From the NCBI GenBank assembly GCA_951812925.1, contig OX638369.1, forward strand, positions 13,793,329 through 13,857,328: DNA of 64,000 bases, given 5' to 3'. Below the pieces are notes generated by a model. It had not been told where the DNA came from, did not search any database, and saw only the letters and a list, made by a program, of their open reading frames with translations. Made by a program: the position numbers and the translations under genes. Of this stretch, positions 35,285-46,300 are shown piece by piece; position 1 is the first letter of the stretch, and each line of letters opens with the position of its first letter. This DNA is from Calliopum simillimum. Taxonomy: Eukaryota; Arthropoda; Insecta; Diptera; Lauxaniidae.

Positions 35285-35949
35285 CCCAGCAAACATTTTC
35301 AATCGCGGAAGAATCGTATTCGATTCTCCTAGACGATTAAATCAATCGTCCGCGACAGTCGCATTCTACTCTTCCGCGAATGTTCAGGCGTGAGAAATTG
35401 TCCGGCCGAATACGATTGTTTTAGAAGAATCCTCTAACAACTCCCCGAAATGAATCCGCAAATGATCCCCAGGAAGAGTCATCTGGCGACTCCCCAAGAT
35501 GAATCTTCAAATGATCCCCAGGAAGGGTCAACAGACGACTCCGCAACATGTTTTTCAAAGCGAAAAAAAACTTGAAAAAACTTGAAAAAAAAAAAATAAA
35601 AAAAATAAAATATGAAATGGCGACATAAAAATAATTTCATAAGAAATTGATAATTTTTGTACAATAAACTGTTAAAATTTATGTGCCGTTAAAAATATAC
35701 AGTGTAGTTTGACATTTTGCTTCGTGAAAAATACCGGGCATCAGAAATATTGCCTTTTAGAAAAAAAAAATTATTAATTTTTTCGAAATTTCTCAGGAGA
35801 TGACGTCATGTCGTAGTCGGCCATCTTGTATCGTGTAAAACTCGTCTGAAGGAGTTGTTGGTTATTCGTAAAGAAGTTCGATTTCAAACCATCATCCACA
35901 AGAGACTTAGTCGAATCTTTTTTTATTCGTTTTGGGCTTTTTTTTATGA

Positions 35950-36380
35950 ATTTTTTTTTTCCACCAATCGATGGGGAAAGGTCGAAAATATATTTTGGTC
36001 ATAACCAGATTTGGTTCCGGGCCCTCTAAGTGACCGATTTGGGCCCATTTTTGTAAAAAAAGTTTATTGCACCAATCGATGGGGAAAGGTCGAAAATAGA
36101 TTTTGGACATGTCCAGGGGTATCTCCGACCCCTCCAAGTGACCGACTTGGGCCCATTTTGGTGAAAAAATTTTATTGCACCAATCGATAGGGAAAGGTCG
36201 AAAATACATTCTGGACATGTCCAGGGGTGTCTCCGACCCCTCTAAGTGACCGATTTGGGCCCATTTCGGTGAAAAATTTTTATTGCACCAATCGATAGGG
36301 AAAGGTCGAAAACAGATTTCGGATATGATCAGAGATGTCTTCGACCACTCTAAGTGACCATTTTGGACCCATTTTTCAAA
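35950..36380 (+). repeat. Tandem array, unit about 117 bp, four copies
   Basis: Each unit has ACCAATCGAT.GGGAAAGGTC, AAAATA.ATTTTGG, CC.CTCTAAGTGACCGA and TTGGGCCCATTT. The unit length is near a multiple of three, so a minus-strand frame (35907-36218) stays open and gives a 39-residue repeated peptide; this is probably incidental. Confidence 0.88.
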
Positions 36381-36391
36381 ATAAAATTATT

Positions 36392-36760
36392 GCGCAAAAC
36401 TCGCCTGGAAGAGTTGTATATTCATTGCAAAGATGTTTGATTCGCAATGATCTTCTAGAAGAGTGTAAGGAGGAATCTTCTGTTACTCGCGCTGAAGTTT
36501 TGTCGCGTAAAACTCGCCTGGAAGAGTTGTATATTCATCGCAAAGATGTTTGATTCGCAATGATCTTCCATAAGAGTGTAAGGAAGAATCTTCTGTTACT
36601 TGCGCTGAAGTTTTGTCGCGCAAAACTCTCCCGGAAGAGTTGTATATTCATCGCGATGATGTTTGATTCGCAATAATCTTCCAGAAGAGTGTAAGGAGGA
36701 ATCTTCTTTTACTCGCGGAAAATTTTTATCGCGGAAAGCTCGCGTAGAAGAGCTTTAAAT
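36392..36760 (+). repeat. Tandem array, 113-bp unit, about 3.5 copies
   Basis: Unit starts lie at 36392, 36505, 36618 and 36731, exactly 113 bp apart. Shared words are AAACTCGCCTGGAAGAGTTG, GATGTTTGATTCGCAATGAT and GAGTGTAAGGAGGAATCTTC. The last unit runs into the right TIR, suggesting the array grew from the subterminal region. Confidence 0.9.
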
Positions 36761-36812
36761 GCATCGCCAAAAATATGGAAGATTGTCCGCGATTGAAAAT
36801 GTTTGCTGGGTA

Positions 36813-37944
36813 TTTATTAAGCGAAACGTAGTAGGTACTTTTGTAGTTTACGAGAAACGCATTTTATGGTTGCGCCAAGAAAGTGTAGCTTAAATTAACA
36901 CTTGGGGTGTTGGGATAGCAGTTGGGTATTATTTTCAGAACAAGTTGCAAGTGAAATCTATGTGGTGGCCTAATAAAAACATATATGCATAATTAAAAAG
37001 TAAAAGTTAAAGTTTCTTTAAAAATACAAAAAAAAAAAATACATTTTTTAAAATTTGTCTATATATGGAACTGAGTTTATATAAAAAGTTATTTCTAGAT
37101 AATTTTTATAAATCAGCCAGTCACAAAATTTGAATGCTCAAATAAAACCAAAAAAAGGGTCCACAAACGAAAAGGACTCTTCTTTTGACCTTGTGGATTT
37201 CACTTAAGAGCTTGGCGACAAACTTCAAAATTGGTTTGCATTTTCTATTTCAACAGTTTGCGGTAACTGTTATTGGATTCGACAACAGATTTTCATTGTT
37301 GTCTTTAATTAGATGAGTTTGTGGTTAATATCCTTTAACTATCTGATGAGTTCTGCTTTTGTAAGGTATGTGGAAACATTGAAAAAATCTATAGAATACG
37401 AAAATAATCGAGAATATATCAAAAATTTTATGAAAAAGTCATTAAAAGTTGTAAAATGCTGAAAAACATTGCAAAAACTTTATGGGTTGGAGAAAAGGTG
37501 ATAAAAATTTAAAAGAAAAGAATAGTATTGTTCCGAAAACATACTATACTAGATTATCTAACAAAAACCAAAAAGAAAAGAGGTATCTCTTAATAACATA
37601 CAAAGAATTTTTCCGGACCGAAATATTAAAAACTTCAAATTTTATTACTTTTATCACTGAAATTTTCGGCATATAATATGTCAAGCCTTTGCGGACTAAG
37701 ATCGGATGAAAAATGACAGCTCTATTCTAGATTAAGCGAATGAGCAAATAACATTTTTGTTCTTTTAATTAATAAGACAGTCTTTTGGTAGGTTCATTCA
37801 CTAATTCTGAGATAAAACCGTCATTTTTCATTTGCTCCTAAAACGCAGAAGCGCGATATTTTCGGAATAAAATATGTTATTTATAAAATTTATAAAATTT
37901 TAACTTTTTAAATTTTTCGAGTCATCGGCTATCCAAATCCGTTG
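36813..37944. other. Non-coding stretch, no gene recognised
   Basis: A+T-rich with scattered A runs. No exon, RNA gene or defined element seen. Confidence 0.4.
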
Positions 37945-39044
37945 ACAAAAAATAATTTTACTAAGTATATGGGTAAAATTTCCGAAAAATGTACCAAGCC
38001 ATGTCTTTTTCTATTCTCACCTAATTTTTTATTTTTTTTTTGTTTTTTTATTACTTGAAGGTACAGAATATGACGACTTTAACTTCTGAAACATTTTTAA
38101 AAAATGAACATAAACTTTCAGGGTTGCCATATGGTTTTTTTCTTCTGAAAACTTAGCTTAGTTTAAAAAAATTATATAAAATTTTAGTCTCAAAAAGTTT
38201 AAATAAACTTTAGTAAAATCCAACATAAATTTTTAGGGTTGCCAGATGGTTGTTTTCGAAAATTTATTTTAAATCTTACTTTTTTACGTTCTCCATTGTA
38301 ATTACACATTTAAACATAATAGTTTAAGTCATTAAAAATTGATCAAACCGAAATTTGGTTTAAACAAAACCAACAAAACAAAAAAAAAAGTTTGCAACCA
38401 TGAACAACAATTTCATAAAAGTTTATCTGAGCGGTTCTGAAACAAAAAATTTCAATTTAGCCAAAAAGCATATGAATTCAATAAGATTTTCGAAAATAAC
38501 CGGGTGGCAACACTAAAAACTTATGTTGGATTTTTAAAAAGTTTATTTAAGTGTTTAAGGACTAAATTTTAATTTTTATTTTTTAAATAAATAATTTAAG
38601 CAAAACTAACAACAACAACAAAAAAACAGGTGGAGGGTTACTTAACGAAGAATGTTGAAATGTTGCAAGAAATTACGGAGAATGATTAAACGGAGAATGA
38701 CGCAATGAAAATAGCAATTATTTTTTAAAAAATTTAAACTGGTGGAAAGCCCCTCTAACTGTTTATTGATTCAATTATATAAAATAATATGTTTAGTAAC
38801 ATAAAAAAAAAACTTAAGTGGAGAATGACACACATTTGCGTTCTTTACTAAGTTTTTAAGCTTAAAAAAAAACTTTGAGTTCTCTATTTACTCAATATTT
38901 ATAAAATAACAGAATAAGAAAAACTCAGCGAAGGTGGTTCAAAATGAGAGATCAACTCCTATATACATATGTCAATTCTATATAAAAAAAAAGATTCGAG
39001 GATTTAACACAGAAAAACAGTAGCTGAAATATATATACAATATA

Positions 39045-39954
39045 TTGGGTGTACAACTTAAAAACCGGAATTTGACGGTGGATGTCCGTACTAACAAATA
39101 TCGTGAAAGCTCGAACTTTATATATATGTCATTTTGAAGGTACATTTGACAGCTGTCAAAATCAGTCAACAAAACAATTTTATCTTGTGTGCATCATTAT
39201 TATTTTTCACGATGAATAAATTCGAAAATTGGAGAAAAAGACAGCATTTGCGGGAGGTTCTGTTGGGTAATTTTTTTGCAAAGAAAACAGCTGCCGAAAG
39301 TCATCGCATTCTTGTAGAAGTTTATGGGGACTATGTTCCAGCTGAATCAAGCTGTCGTGAGTGGTTTCGACGGTTTAAAAGTGGTTATTTTGATGTCGAA
39401 GACAAAGAACGTCCTGGTCATGACCAGCTAGGTGTGATCCATTATGAGCTGTTGCCAGGTGGCCAAACCATTAATGCTCAATTCTATCGCCAACAATTGA
39501 TCCAATTGAAGCAGAAAATCCAGGCAGAGCGGCCAACGTATGCGACCAGACATGAGTCAATCATTTTCCACCACGATAACGCTCGGCCACATATTGCTGC
39601 CCCAGTCAAAAATTACCTGGAAAACAACGGATGAGAAATCTATACAAATTTTTCCTCACCCGCCTTATAGCCCAGACCTTGCACCATCAGACTACCATTT
39701 GTTCCGATCGATACAGAATGCCCTATCAGGAATACGCTTCACTTAAGTTCAAGATATCGAAAATTGGATGGATTCATTTTTGGCCGCCAAGCCGGCGCAA
39801 TTTTTTTGGGATGGAATTCATAAATTGCCTGAAAGATGGGGAAATGTTGTAGCTTCCAATGGAAAATACTTTGAATAAAATATATTGTAATATTTTTCCA
39901 CAATAAAACATCAAATTTCGCTAAAAAATTCCGGTTTTTAAGTTGTACACCAAA
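39045..39954 (+). mobile_element. mariner element 2 (910 bp, deletion derivative)
   Basis: Terminal inverted repeats start TTGGGTGTACAACTTAAAAA and are matched at the right end except for one base; TA flanks lie at 39043-39044 and 39955-39956. It is the same subfamily as mariner 3 (62710-63984), with near-identical sequence outside a deletion of about 380 bp in the transposase. It is inserted in repeat R copy 2. Confidence 0.95.
39212..39878 (+). pseudogene. mariner transposase, deleted and frameshifted (element 2)
   Basis: The start MNKFENWRKRQHLREVLL lies at the normal mariner N-terminus, and the first helix-turn-helix through WFRRFKSG is intact. At about 39418 the frame jumps from KERPGH to DQLGVIHYELL, deleting the second DNA-binding helix set, the linker and the first catalytic Asp. 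The second Asp (HHDNARPH) is present. A Trp codon then became TGA (near 39632), and a small insertion shifts the frame before the SPDLAPSD block, which survives in another frame. The last codons end at TAA 39876-39878. Non-functional. Confidence 0.93.
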
Positions 39955-40085
39955 TATATATGCAATATGCGAAACGGGCAAATTAAGTACACAAAGAAGC
40001 GGTTAGGGACAGGACGAAAAATGACTTTTTGACACTTCATGTTATAATTTCATAGTAAAATATTATTTTGATTATTTGATTATTT

Positions 40086-40349
40086 ATTGATTGAGTTATG
40101 GTAGTACGTTGAGACCAAAGATCTCATAGGGTACATTAATTGCATACAATTTCAATTTAAATGGGTAAAATAACATAATAATGTGAATAAATATAAATTG
40201 ATTAAACATTGAATTACGAAAAAATATAAATTTTAATTTTATTTTAATTTTAAATTCTATTTTTATTTTTTAAATTTTAAAAGCGCTTGTTAAAATTAAT
40301 TTAATTAAAAATTATTTTTTTTTTTTTCGTGAATCACTCATATACATAG
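40086..40349. other. Non-coding AT-rich spacer
   Basis: Runs of A and T with no recognised feature. Confidence 0.4.
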
Positions 40350-40357
40350 CTTTAAGT

Positions 40358-40478
40358 CAGTGGTCGGCAAATTAATGAGTGAGAATTTATGTTTCAGAAA
40401 AGATAGAAGGAAGAAAAGGATAGAGAGAGCTAGGTAGATTTTTGAGTGCACAATTGTGCTATAGAATGCCGACCACTG
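40358..40478. mobile_element. 121-bp hAT-type MITE
   Basis: Ends CAGTGGTCGGCA match exactly as inverted repeats. The 8-bp duplications are CTTTAAGT (40350-40357) and CTTTAACT (40479-40486), with one mismatch. CAGTG-type ends with 8-bp duplications are diagnostic of the hAT superfamily. There is no coding capacity. Confidence 0.9.
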
Positions 40479-40486
40479 CTTTAACT

Positions 40487-41488
40487 AGACATCAAAATAG
40501 TGATGTTTGCACTTTTAAGAAAGGATAACTTAAAATCCTAGATTCGTAATAAGCTGATCCCAATTTGCCAAATAAGACTATAAGTACGTGTAACGGAAAA
40601 CCATGTTTGGACAGAATGGAAGTAGAGGAAAAAAACAAAATGAACCACTGCAGATCCTAACATCATCCACTTTCTTGTTATTTGGGGTCCTACCTATAAG
40701 AATCTAAGCTGAGTTTTTTGGTACTCATATTTTGCGTGCTCATCCATGGCGCCCACTCCAAACGCTAGAGTCTTCGATATGCAAAAGCTAATGCAAAAAC
40801 TAGAAAAAATGGGTTCGTGTCGTTAGTAAATGAAATTATTAAACAAATTGTTTTGTTTTTTTGATAGCAGTGCACTTAGGTTAAAGTGTTTATTATTTAA
40901 TAAAACTATAAGCACAGTGATGAAAACAACATTGTCAATTAAAAAAATTGAAAATGAAGAAAAATTAATGGTCCGTCCAACCGTATCAAAATTTAGAAGA
41001 TCGAATCAAAGAAAGCTTGTTAACCTTCAGAAGTTTTCCCAACAAATCAGGTTGGGTGAGTTTTAAATTGAAGGGAAAAATTTTTTTCCCAATTTTTTCT
41101 TCAATCGTTCCTATCAATCAAGGGGTGCTAAACATTGTTAATTTGAATTTGATTAAATTATTTCCGATTTTTTTTCACCATTTTATTCAGATCATAAATT
41201 TTACAAATATTAAAAGCTAGATATTCCAAACATTCATACATACAGACATAAATATTTACGTGCCCCAATGAACCAAAAAATTTATGAATAATTCATTTAT
41301 ATATTTTGTGTCTTTATCTTAACAACAACAGAATTTAAACAGTCAAATTCAATTATTCCATCAGCGACGCACGCTGCCACGTCAGACATAAACGACAAAA
41401 GCCAAAAGAGCAACAAATAAAAAAAGGAAGTCCTAAAACGTGTACGAGTTCATTTCAATTTTAATTGAAATCGGTTGAAATGCATTAT
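40487..41488. other. Non-coding stretch, no gene recognised
   Basis: No gene family features. Frames at 40830-41066 and 41017-41220 (+) are Lys/Phe/Ile-rich chance translations. Confidence 0.4.
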
Positions 41489-41495
41489 GTTTGGA

Positions 41496-41706
41496 CGAAG
41501 AGATATATACACAAGAGGCGCAAAGAAGCATTGGAACAATTTTTTTGACGTTTATACTTTTCGCAGAAGCTAGCAGAGAGAGCTAAGAAGTTGAATGGCA
41601 ACGTATTTCAACCAAAAAGTACGTACAATGTGAGAGGACTTAAGAAACAGAGCGGGAGCGAAACTCAAGTTTATAAAATTTCTCTCTCGCTATGTGGCAT
41701 AAGTTT
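41496..41706 (+). repeat. Left 211-bp terminal inverted repeat
   Basis: Base-for-base the reverse complement of 44400-44610. It contains AAGTACGTACAATGTGAGAG and GAGCGGGAGCGAAACTCAAG, GC-richer than the neighbouring DNA. Identity ends abruptly at both sides: A versus C outside, and T versus A inside. Confidence 0.97.
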
Positions 41707-42079
41707 TAACTGCATACTGCAAGGATTGCGGATTTTAAATTTTTATATTCTACAATATTTTCATTTGCTGCGAATATTCTTTGATTCAAAATTTATAAAT
41801 GACTCGTATGTGTAGCAAAAAACATACTTATATTCTAAAAAATGCATTCCGGTTTCTCATTTGTGCAGATCTCTCTCTCTCTCTCTCCCATATGTAAGAA
41901 TGTATTGAGGATATCGTGTAAATATAGGAAAAATCTTAAACATGTGTTTGTAAAATTTAAATTTTCATGTTTTTGTTGTACAACAAAACAAAAAAGTGTA
42001 CTAAAGTAGTAGAAGTAGTGTCTTTTCAAAACTTTTACAAAATTGGTATTTTTTCATTTTTCAATGAATGTGATGCCTA

Positions 42080-42964
42080 GGGGAGATGTGTGTACCTTGG
42101 TCCGCTTTTCAGTTTTTTCAATGTGCCTGATTTGCCAAAAAAGTTTCTTTAGTTTTTTAATTAATTTATATTTCTACAATGCTTGCAGCATCAAATGACG
42201 TGAAAATGATATTTCTATGTCTTACCATTGAATAGAAATATTACTTTTTCCGTTGCAATCTCAAACGGTCCAAGGTACACCATGCAAGTGTACCTGGGAC
42301 TATTAAAAATAAAAGAGAATACATTGTATTTAGGTAATTAATTATGATAGAACCATTTATTATGTAATCAAAAGTAAAATTTTGTTTCATAAAAAAAAAA
42401 AAAATTTTCATAAAAAAAAATTATAACACAAAAAAGTGCATTTAGCTAAAAACAATTAATTAAACAAAAATGATTGCAGATAAATACATTAATCCCGTAA
42501 ATAATAATAATACTATTATATTGAGAGGCGATTATGGCTTAATGGTTGCCCGTCGAAAAAGGCTTCCTGGTCAATAAGCATGGGTCCAAGGTACACACAA
42601 ACAGCATGTTTTAAAAACTGTCAACACCCATAACATTTATTAATGAAAATACATCTAAAACACACTAAAAGCTTAAAACAATAACTAAACTTGCTTCCTG
42701 ATGTTGTAAAACTGAAATATTTCAAGTAAGTTTCTCAAAAAACGTTTCGTAGTTTACTCCAAAAACAAATTTTTACACTCAAAAAACACTTTTTCCGTCG
42801 CTTTTTATACACGCATACAGCTTGACGGTCTGAAGTCAACTAATATGAGTCACCGGTATGAGTGGAAAATTCCATAGAAGAACATTATCGTACACGTGCA
42901 GCTGTTGAGTGGCAAACGGCACTCGGACCGAGGTACACTTGGACCAAGGTACACACATCTCCCC
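42080..42964. mobile_element. 885-bp TIR element nested in the 3.1-kb element
   Basis: Ends GGGGAGATGTGTGTACCTTG match as inverted repeats over 24 bp. TA lies on both sides (42078-42079, 42965-42966). The subterminal word CCAAGGTACAC recurs about six times in both orientations (near 42092, 42270, 42588, 42934 and 42952), possible transposase-binding repeats. No coding sequence. Confidence 0.85.
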
Positions 42965-43891
42965 TACGGTCGGTATGTTATCAACTTATTTATATGACAA
43001 CATGAATTGTATGGAGACTTAAGAAGCAAACCTAGAAGTTCAAACAAATCAAATGTAGTTCAACCAATATGTAATTATTACATTTTTTTTTTAATTGGAC
43101 CAAAAATCGAAGGTTTTTATTTTTTGCTTATCATCGCTTTTTTCTCGTGGAAAAGTTCGGATAAGATTTTTGAGCTCACAAGAAAGTGTTCTTTATGATT
43201 TTTTTAGTGGAAAAAATTGTTCATAAAAAAATTTCTTGTAAAATAGAGCTTTTTAAAGTTCTGGTAGCTCTCGAATGGTTCTTAAGAAAATCCTAGTGGC
43301 ACTTTACCAAAAAAGAAAAAAATTATCGGAAAGGGGTTCTGATTAGAGTTCTGGGTGGCACTCGAAAAGTTCTAAAGAAAACACTGGCACCATTTTTCCA
43401 AAATATTCGTAATTTTATGTTCCTATGCTTAAGCAAAAAAAAATTACTTTAAACTTAAATCATTTTTGAAACAGAAGGTGATTTACAATAGCTGTGTTTT
43501 AGACGACAGTTTTCAGTGTTTAATTAACCACTTTCTAAGAAACGTATGGGAACGCAACAACTTAAGTGTTTAATTTAACACATACGAATTTGCGTGTTTA
43601 TTAAGCACAAAGTAGACTATTGATGTTGCCATACTACACAGAATATTAGTTGTGTTTAATAAGATTTTAACATAGTGGCACCACATTTCACCGATTGTCT
43701 TGGCAAGCGGAGGGAAGTGGTGCGGAAACGAAAAGCAGAATAAAGTAAAAAAAAACAAGAAGGAGATAGCACACAACTCGCTTTAGAAAAACAGTGATAA
43801 CTACGTGTTAACACGCTGCCATCTAAAATACAGCTACTATTTGCCACTAAACAAGCATGGATCAAATGGCATTGGTTTTTTTTTTTGGTTT

Positions 43892-44024
43892 GAGGCTGTC
43901 CATAAGCTTCGTGACGCTTAAATGATCCCCCCCAATGTGACAGTAGCTTCATATAAAAAAAAAAAATACACGCTTGCTCCCTTCCCCCCCCCCCTAGGAG
44001 CGTCACGGAGTTTTAGACAGCCTC
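43892..44024. mobile_element. 133-bp MITE (GAGGCTGTCCATAA ends)
   Basis: The left end GAGGCTGTCCATAAGCTTCG and the complemented right end GAGGCTGTCTAAAACTCCGT are followed by GTGACGCT in both arms. The interior has C-rich and A-rich runs. Elements with this kind of end (GTCCATAA, then GTGACGC, then C/G runs) are widespread short repeats in insects. The target duplication is unclear. Confidence 0.7.
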
Positions 44025-44399
44025 TTTTCAAAAATGACGGCGCCAGTACATAATTAAAAAAATTATACTTTGATTTGCTAATTTTGTCCAAAACTTAAAA
44101 TAAAAGATTACTTATCAATTAGAAACTTTTTAATAAAGAATCATCAAAATATTACACAAATAAAAGGTAATTTTCTTGCGTGAAATAGCCCAATTTATAC
44201 ATATAATTTTCTAAATCTTAAGCGCTTAATTAATCCAATTGTAAAATTTTTAGGTTCTATTTGATCATGTTGCAATTTAAATAAGTTGAAAATGTACCGA
44301 CTGTAGGCTCCTCATTCATAGAAAAATGAAAAATACTTCTGTTATTGAAATTTTTGAATTTCTGCTGCAATGTATGAGAGAGAAATTTTTTTTTTTTTT

Positions 44400-44610
44400 A
44401 AACTTATGCCACATAGCGAGAGAGAAATTTTATAAACTTGAGTTTCGCTCCCGCTCTGTTTCTTAAGTCCTCTCACATTGTACGTACTTTTTGGTTGAAA
44501 TACGTTGCCATTCAACTTCTTAGCTCTCTCTGCTAGCTTCTGCGAAAAGTATAAACGTCAAAAAAATTGTTCCAATGCTTCTTTGCGCCTCTTGTGTATA
44601 TATCTCTTCG
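44400..44610 (-). repeat. Right 211-bp terminal inverted repeat
   Basis: Exact reverse complement of 41496-41706; see the parent element. GTTTGGA follows directly at 44611-44617. Confidence 0.97.
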
Positions 44611-44617
44611 GTTTGGA

Positions 44618-45935
44618 AAAGATTTCGTATTAATGTTGTTCAACCAGTGTTTAATGCGCATATGAAGAATCTACACAGTTGGTTGAGCAATCAGTTTATG
44701 TCAGTTTGGTTGATTTGTTGCGAAAATGCGTTAAGAGATGGCTGCTGCCTGTCAGTGCTTCCCTCCCACTACATTTATTTGACTAAAATGTTATTTTGGC
44801 GTGTTGTAACTGCACACACACAAATGCTAACTTGAATATGGTAAATGAAGCTAATTGGAATTTTGTGTACAGGTGATTAATCATTGAAATAAGGAAAAAT
44901 GGGAATTTTTTTGTGTTTTCTTCTTTTTTTTATGAACTTTGGGTAAGCGGAGGAATAGTTTGTAAAGGGTGCCACAATAAGAGTGCAATTTAGAAAAGAG
45001 CAATGGCCTGTCATCAGAGTTGCGGTGTCCATTTGTCGGATATTTTGTTCCATACTTGATCAGAACTTGTCTACTTTACACTGCAATAAAAATATTAGAA
45101 CTCGCTTAAAAAATATGTGTTTTTATTTTTAAATAAAAAAGTGCACTCATACATTGCGTTTGAACCATATTCAATTTAATATTATTTTGATCGTTTAATT
45201 TTTCTGCAATTAAATTTTTGGGGACAGTTCAAAAGAGTAATTAGTTTTGCGAAGCTTTAAGAAAAAATTATTCCAAAATTAGATCGAAAAGGTTTGTGCC
45301 ATTACTAGACCATTTTATCTAACATAAATCATAAAGAAAATTATTCGTTTGAAACAGTGGATTAAGATGAAAGTATTGGCTATTAAATAAAATGTATTAA
45401 TACAGTTCGGAAAGCAACCAGCATAGTTCTAGGTCCAATGTATGAAGTGCATGGTTTGGCCGTTATTAGAAAAATCAAAACCTCTATCCATAACATTCAC
45501 AACTATTTCCGGTGTTTCTTTTCATTCTTAAAGTGGATTTTGAAGGAAGAACTGGACCTTTCAACTATATACAACATCAGATCTTGTTATATAACCTCAA
45601 AATTAATTTAAATCCAAAGACTCTGGAAATCAACTTTTGGACGCTTTCCCAAATTCAAATTCCTATACTATAACTATCCTTATTCCAATTCTATGAGATA
45701 TTTCAATGATACAATAATACAGGAACATACTGAACCGATGATACTATTGTGAGGACACAAATCGGAACGCTCATTTTTTATAATAATTTAAAGCATTAAT
45801 AATATTAAGAACTAATTAAGGTTAAATTAAGTCCGGAATTTCTAGTTAATTAAGTCTAGAATTTATTTATAATTAAGAATTTTTAGTAAATAGATAGTTT
45901 TAGGACGATCACATTCAACAGGCTTGACAAACTAT
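44618..45935. other. Non-coding stretch, no gene recognised
   Basis: An 86-codon frame (44575-44835, +) starts within the right TIR and continues into flanking DNA; it shows no domain. The remainder is A+T-rich without elements. Confidence 0.4.
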
Positions 45936-45943
45936 CGTGCAAC

Positions 45944-46292
45944 CAGTGTTGCCAGTTAAGAAGATTTCCCCCTAGATTAAGGGGATTTTAAAGGCCTTGG
46001 GTGCAATCTAGGGGATACTTTAATGTAAATGTTAAGAAAACCTTATTTTAAAATATATACAATTACATTATAATACATACATGTTTATAAAATATATTGA
46101 AACAACATTCACTTCATTTTGAAAATTGGAAATTTTTTTTTTTTTTTTTGTTACCAAAATATAAATGTTCCATATTAAGGAGAAATTTTGTCAATAGTCC
46201 AGAATTTGGGGGAAATTCCGTCAGAAAACCAAAATTTAGGGGAAATCTCGTGCAATCTGGGGGAAAATAGGAGAACCTACCTGGCATCACTG
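45944..46292. mobile_element. 349-bp hAT-type non-autonomous element
   Basis: Ends CAGTGTTGCCAG (left) and, in complement, CAGTGATGCCAG (right). A perfect 8-bp duplication CGTGCAAC lies at 45936-45943 and 46293-46300. The interior repeats TTTGGGGGAAA/TTTAGGGGAAA words in both orientations. No transposase. A clear hAT signature. Confidence 0.92.
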
Positions 46293-46300
46293 CGTGCAAC

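Larger units (their letters stand above)
35285..36810. mobile_element. 1,526-bp TIR element with three internal tandem arrays
   Basis: Perfect 25-bp terminal inverted repeats (start CCCAGCAAACATTTTCAATC, continuing GCGGA) are flanked by TA at 35283-35284 and 36811-36812. Inside are three arrays: a two-copy unit of about 60 bp around AATGATCCCCAGGAAG (35440-35550), a four-copy unit of about 117 bp around CACCAATCGAT.GGGAAAGG (35950-36380), and about 3.5 copies of a 113-bp unit around AAACTCGCCTGGAAGAGTTG (36392-36760). GC content is higher than in the surroundings. There is no transposase. Superfamily is uncertain; the TA target fits a Tc1/mariner-type or similar enzyme. Confidence 0.9.
37945..40085 (+). 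repeat. Dispersed repeat R, copy 2 (interrupted by mariner 2)
   Basis: Colinear with 8130-9560. It lacks the MITE found in copy 1 and instead carries mariner 2 at 39045-39954. Within it, 38188-38265 and 38494-38580 are inverted copies of each other (AAATCCAACATAA, GGGTTGCCA / GGGTGGCAACAC), so the family itself contains a stem-loop core. Non-coding. Confidence 0.8.
41496..44610. mobile_element. 3,115-bp element with identical 211-bp TIRs and 7-bp target duplication
   Basis: 41496-41706 and 44400-44610 are exact reverse complements over all 211 bases by direct comparison. The outermost bases are CGAAGAGATATATACACAAG. GTTTGGA is duplicated immediately outside both ends (41489-41495 and 44611-44617). 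Long TIRs with a 7-bp duplication fit P-superfamily foldback elements of the Galileo kind or, less likely, Dada; this is inference. No transposase was found, so it is non-autonomous. Two other TIR elements are nested inside (42080-42964, 43892-44024). Confidence 0.9.

Noticed and set aside
35440..36760. CRISPR array
   Set aside because: Units are long, contiguous and diverged with no spacers, inside a eukaryotic TIR element.
43656..44006. 116-codon minus-strand frame with Gly-rich start
   Set aside because: Its 5' part is the C-rich interior of the 133-bp MITE, and no family is recognisable.
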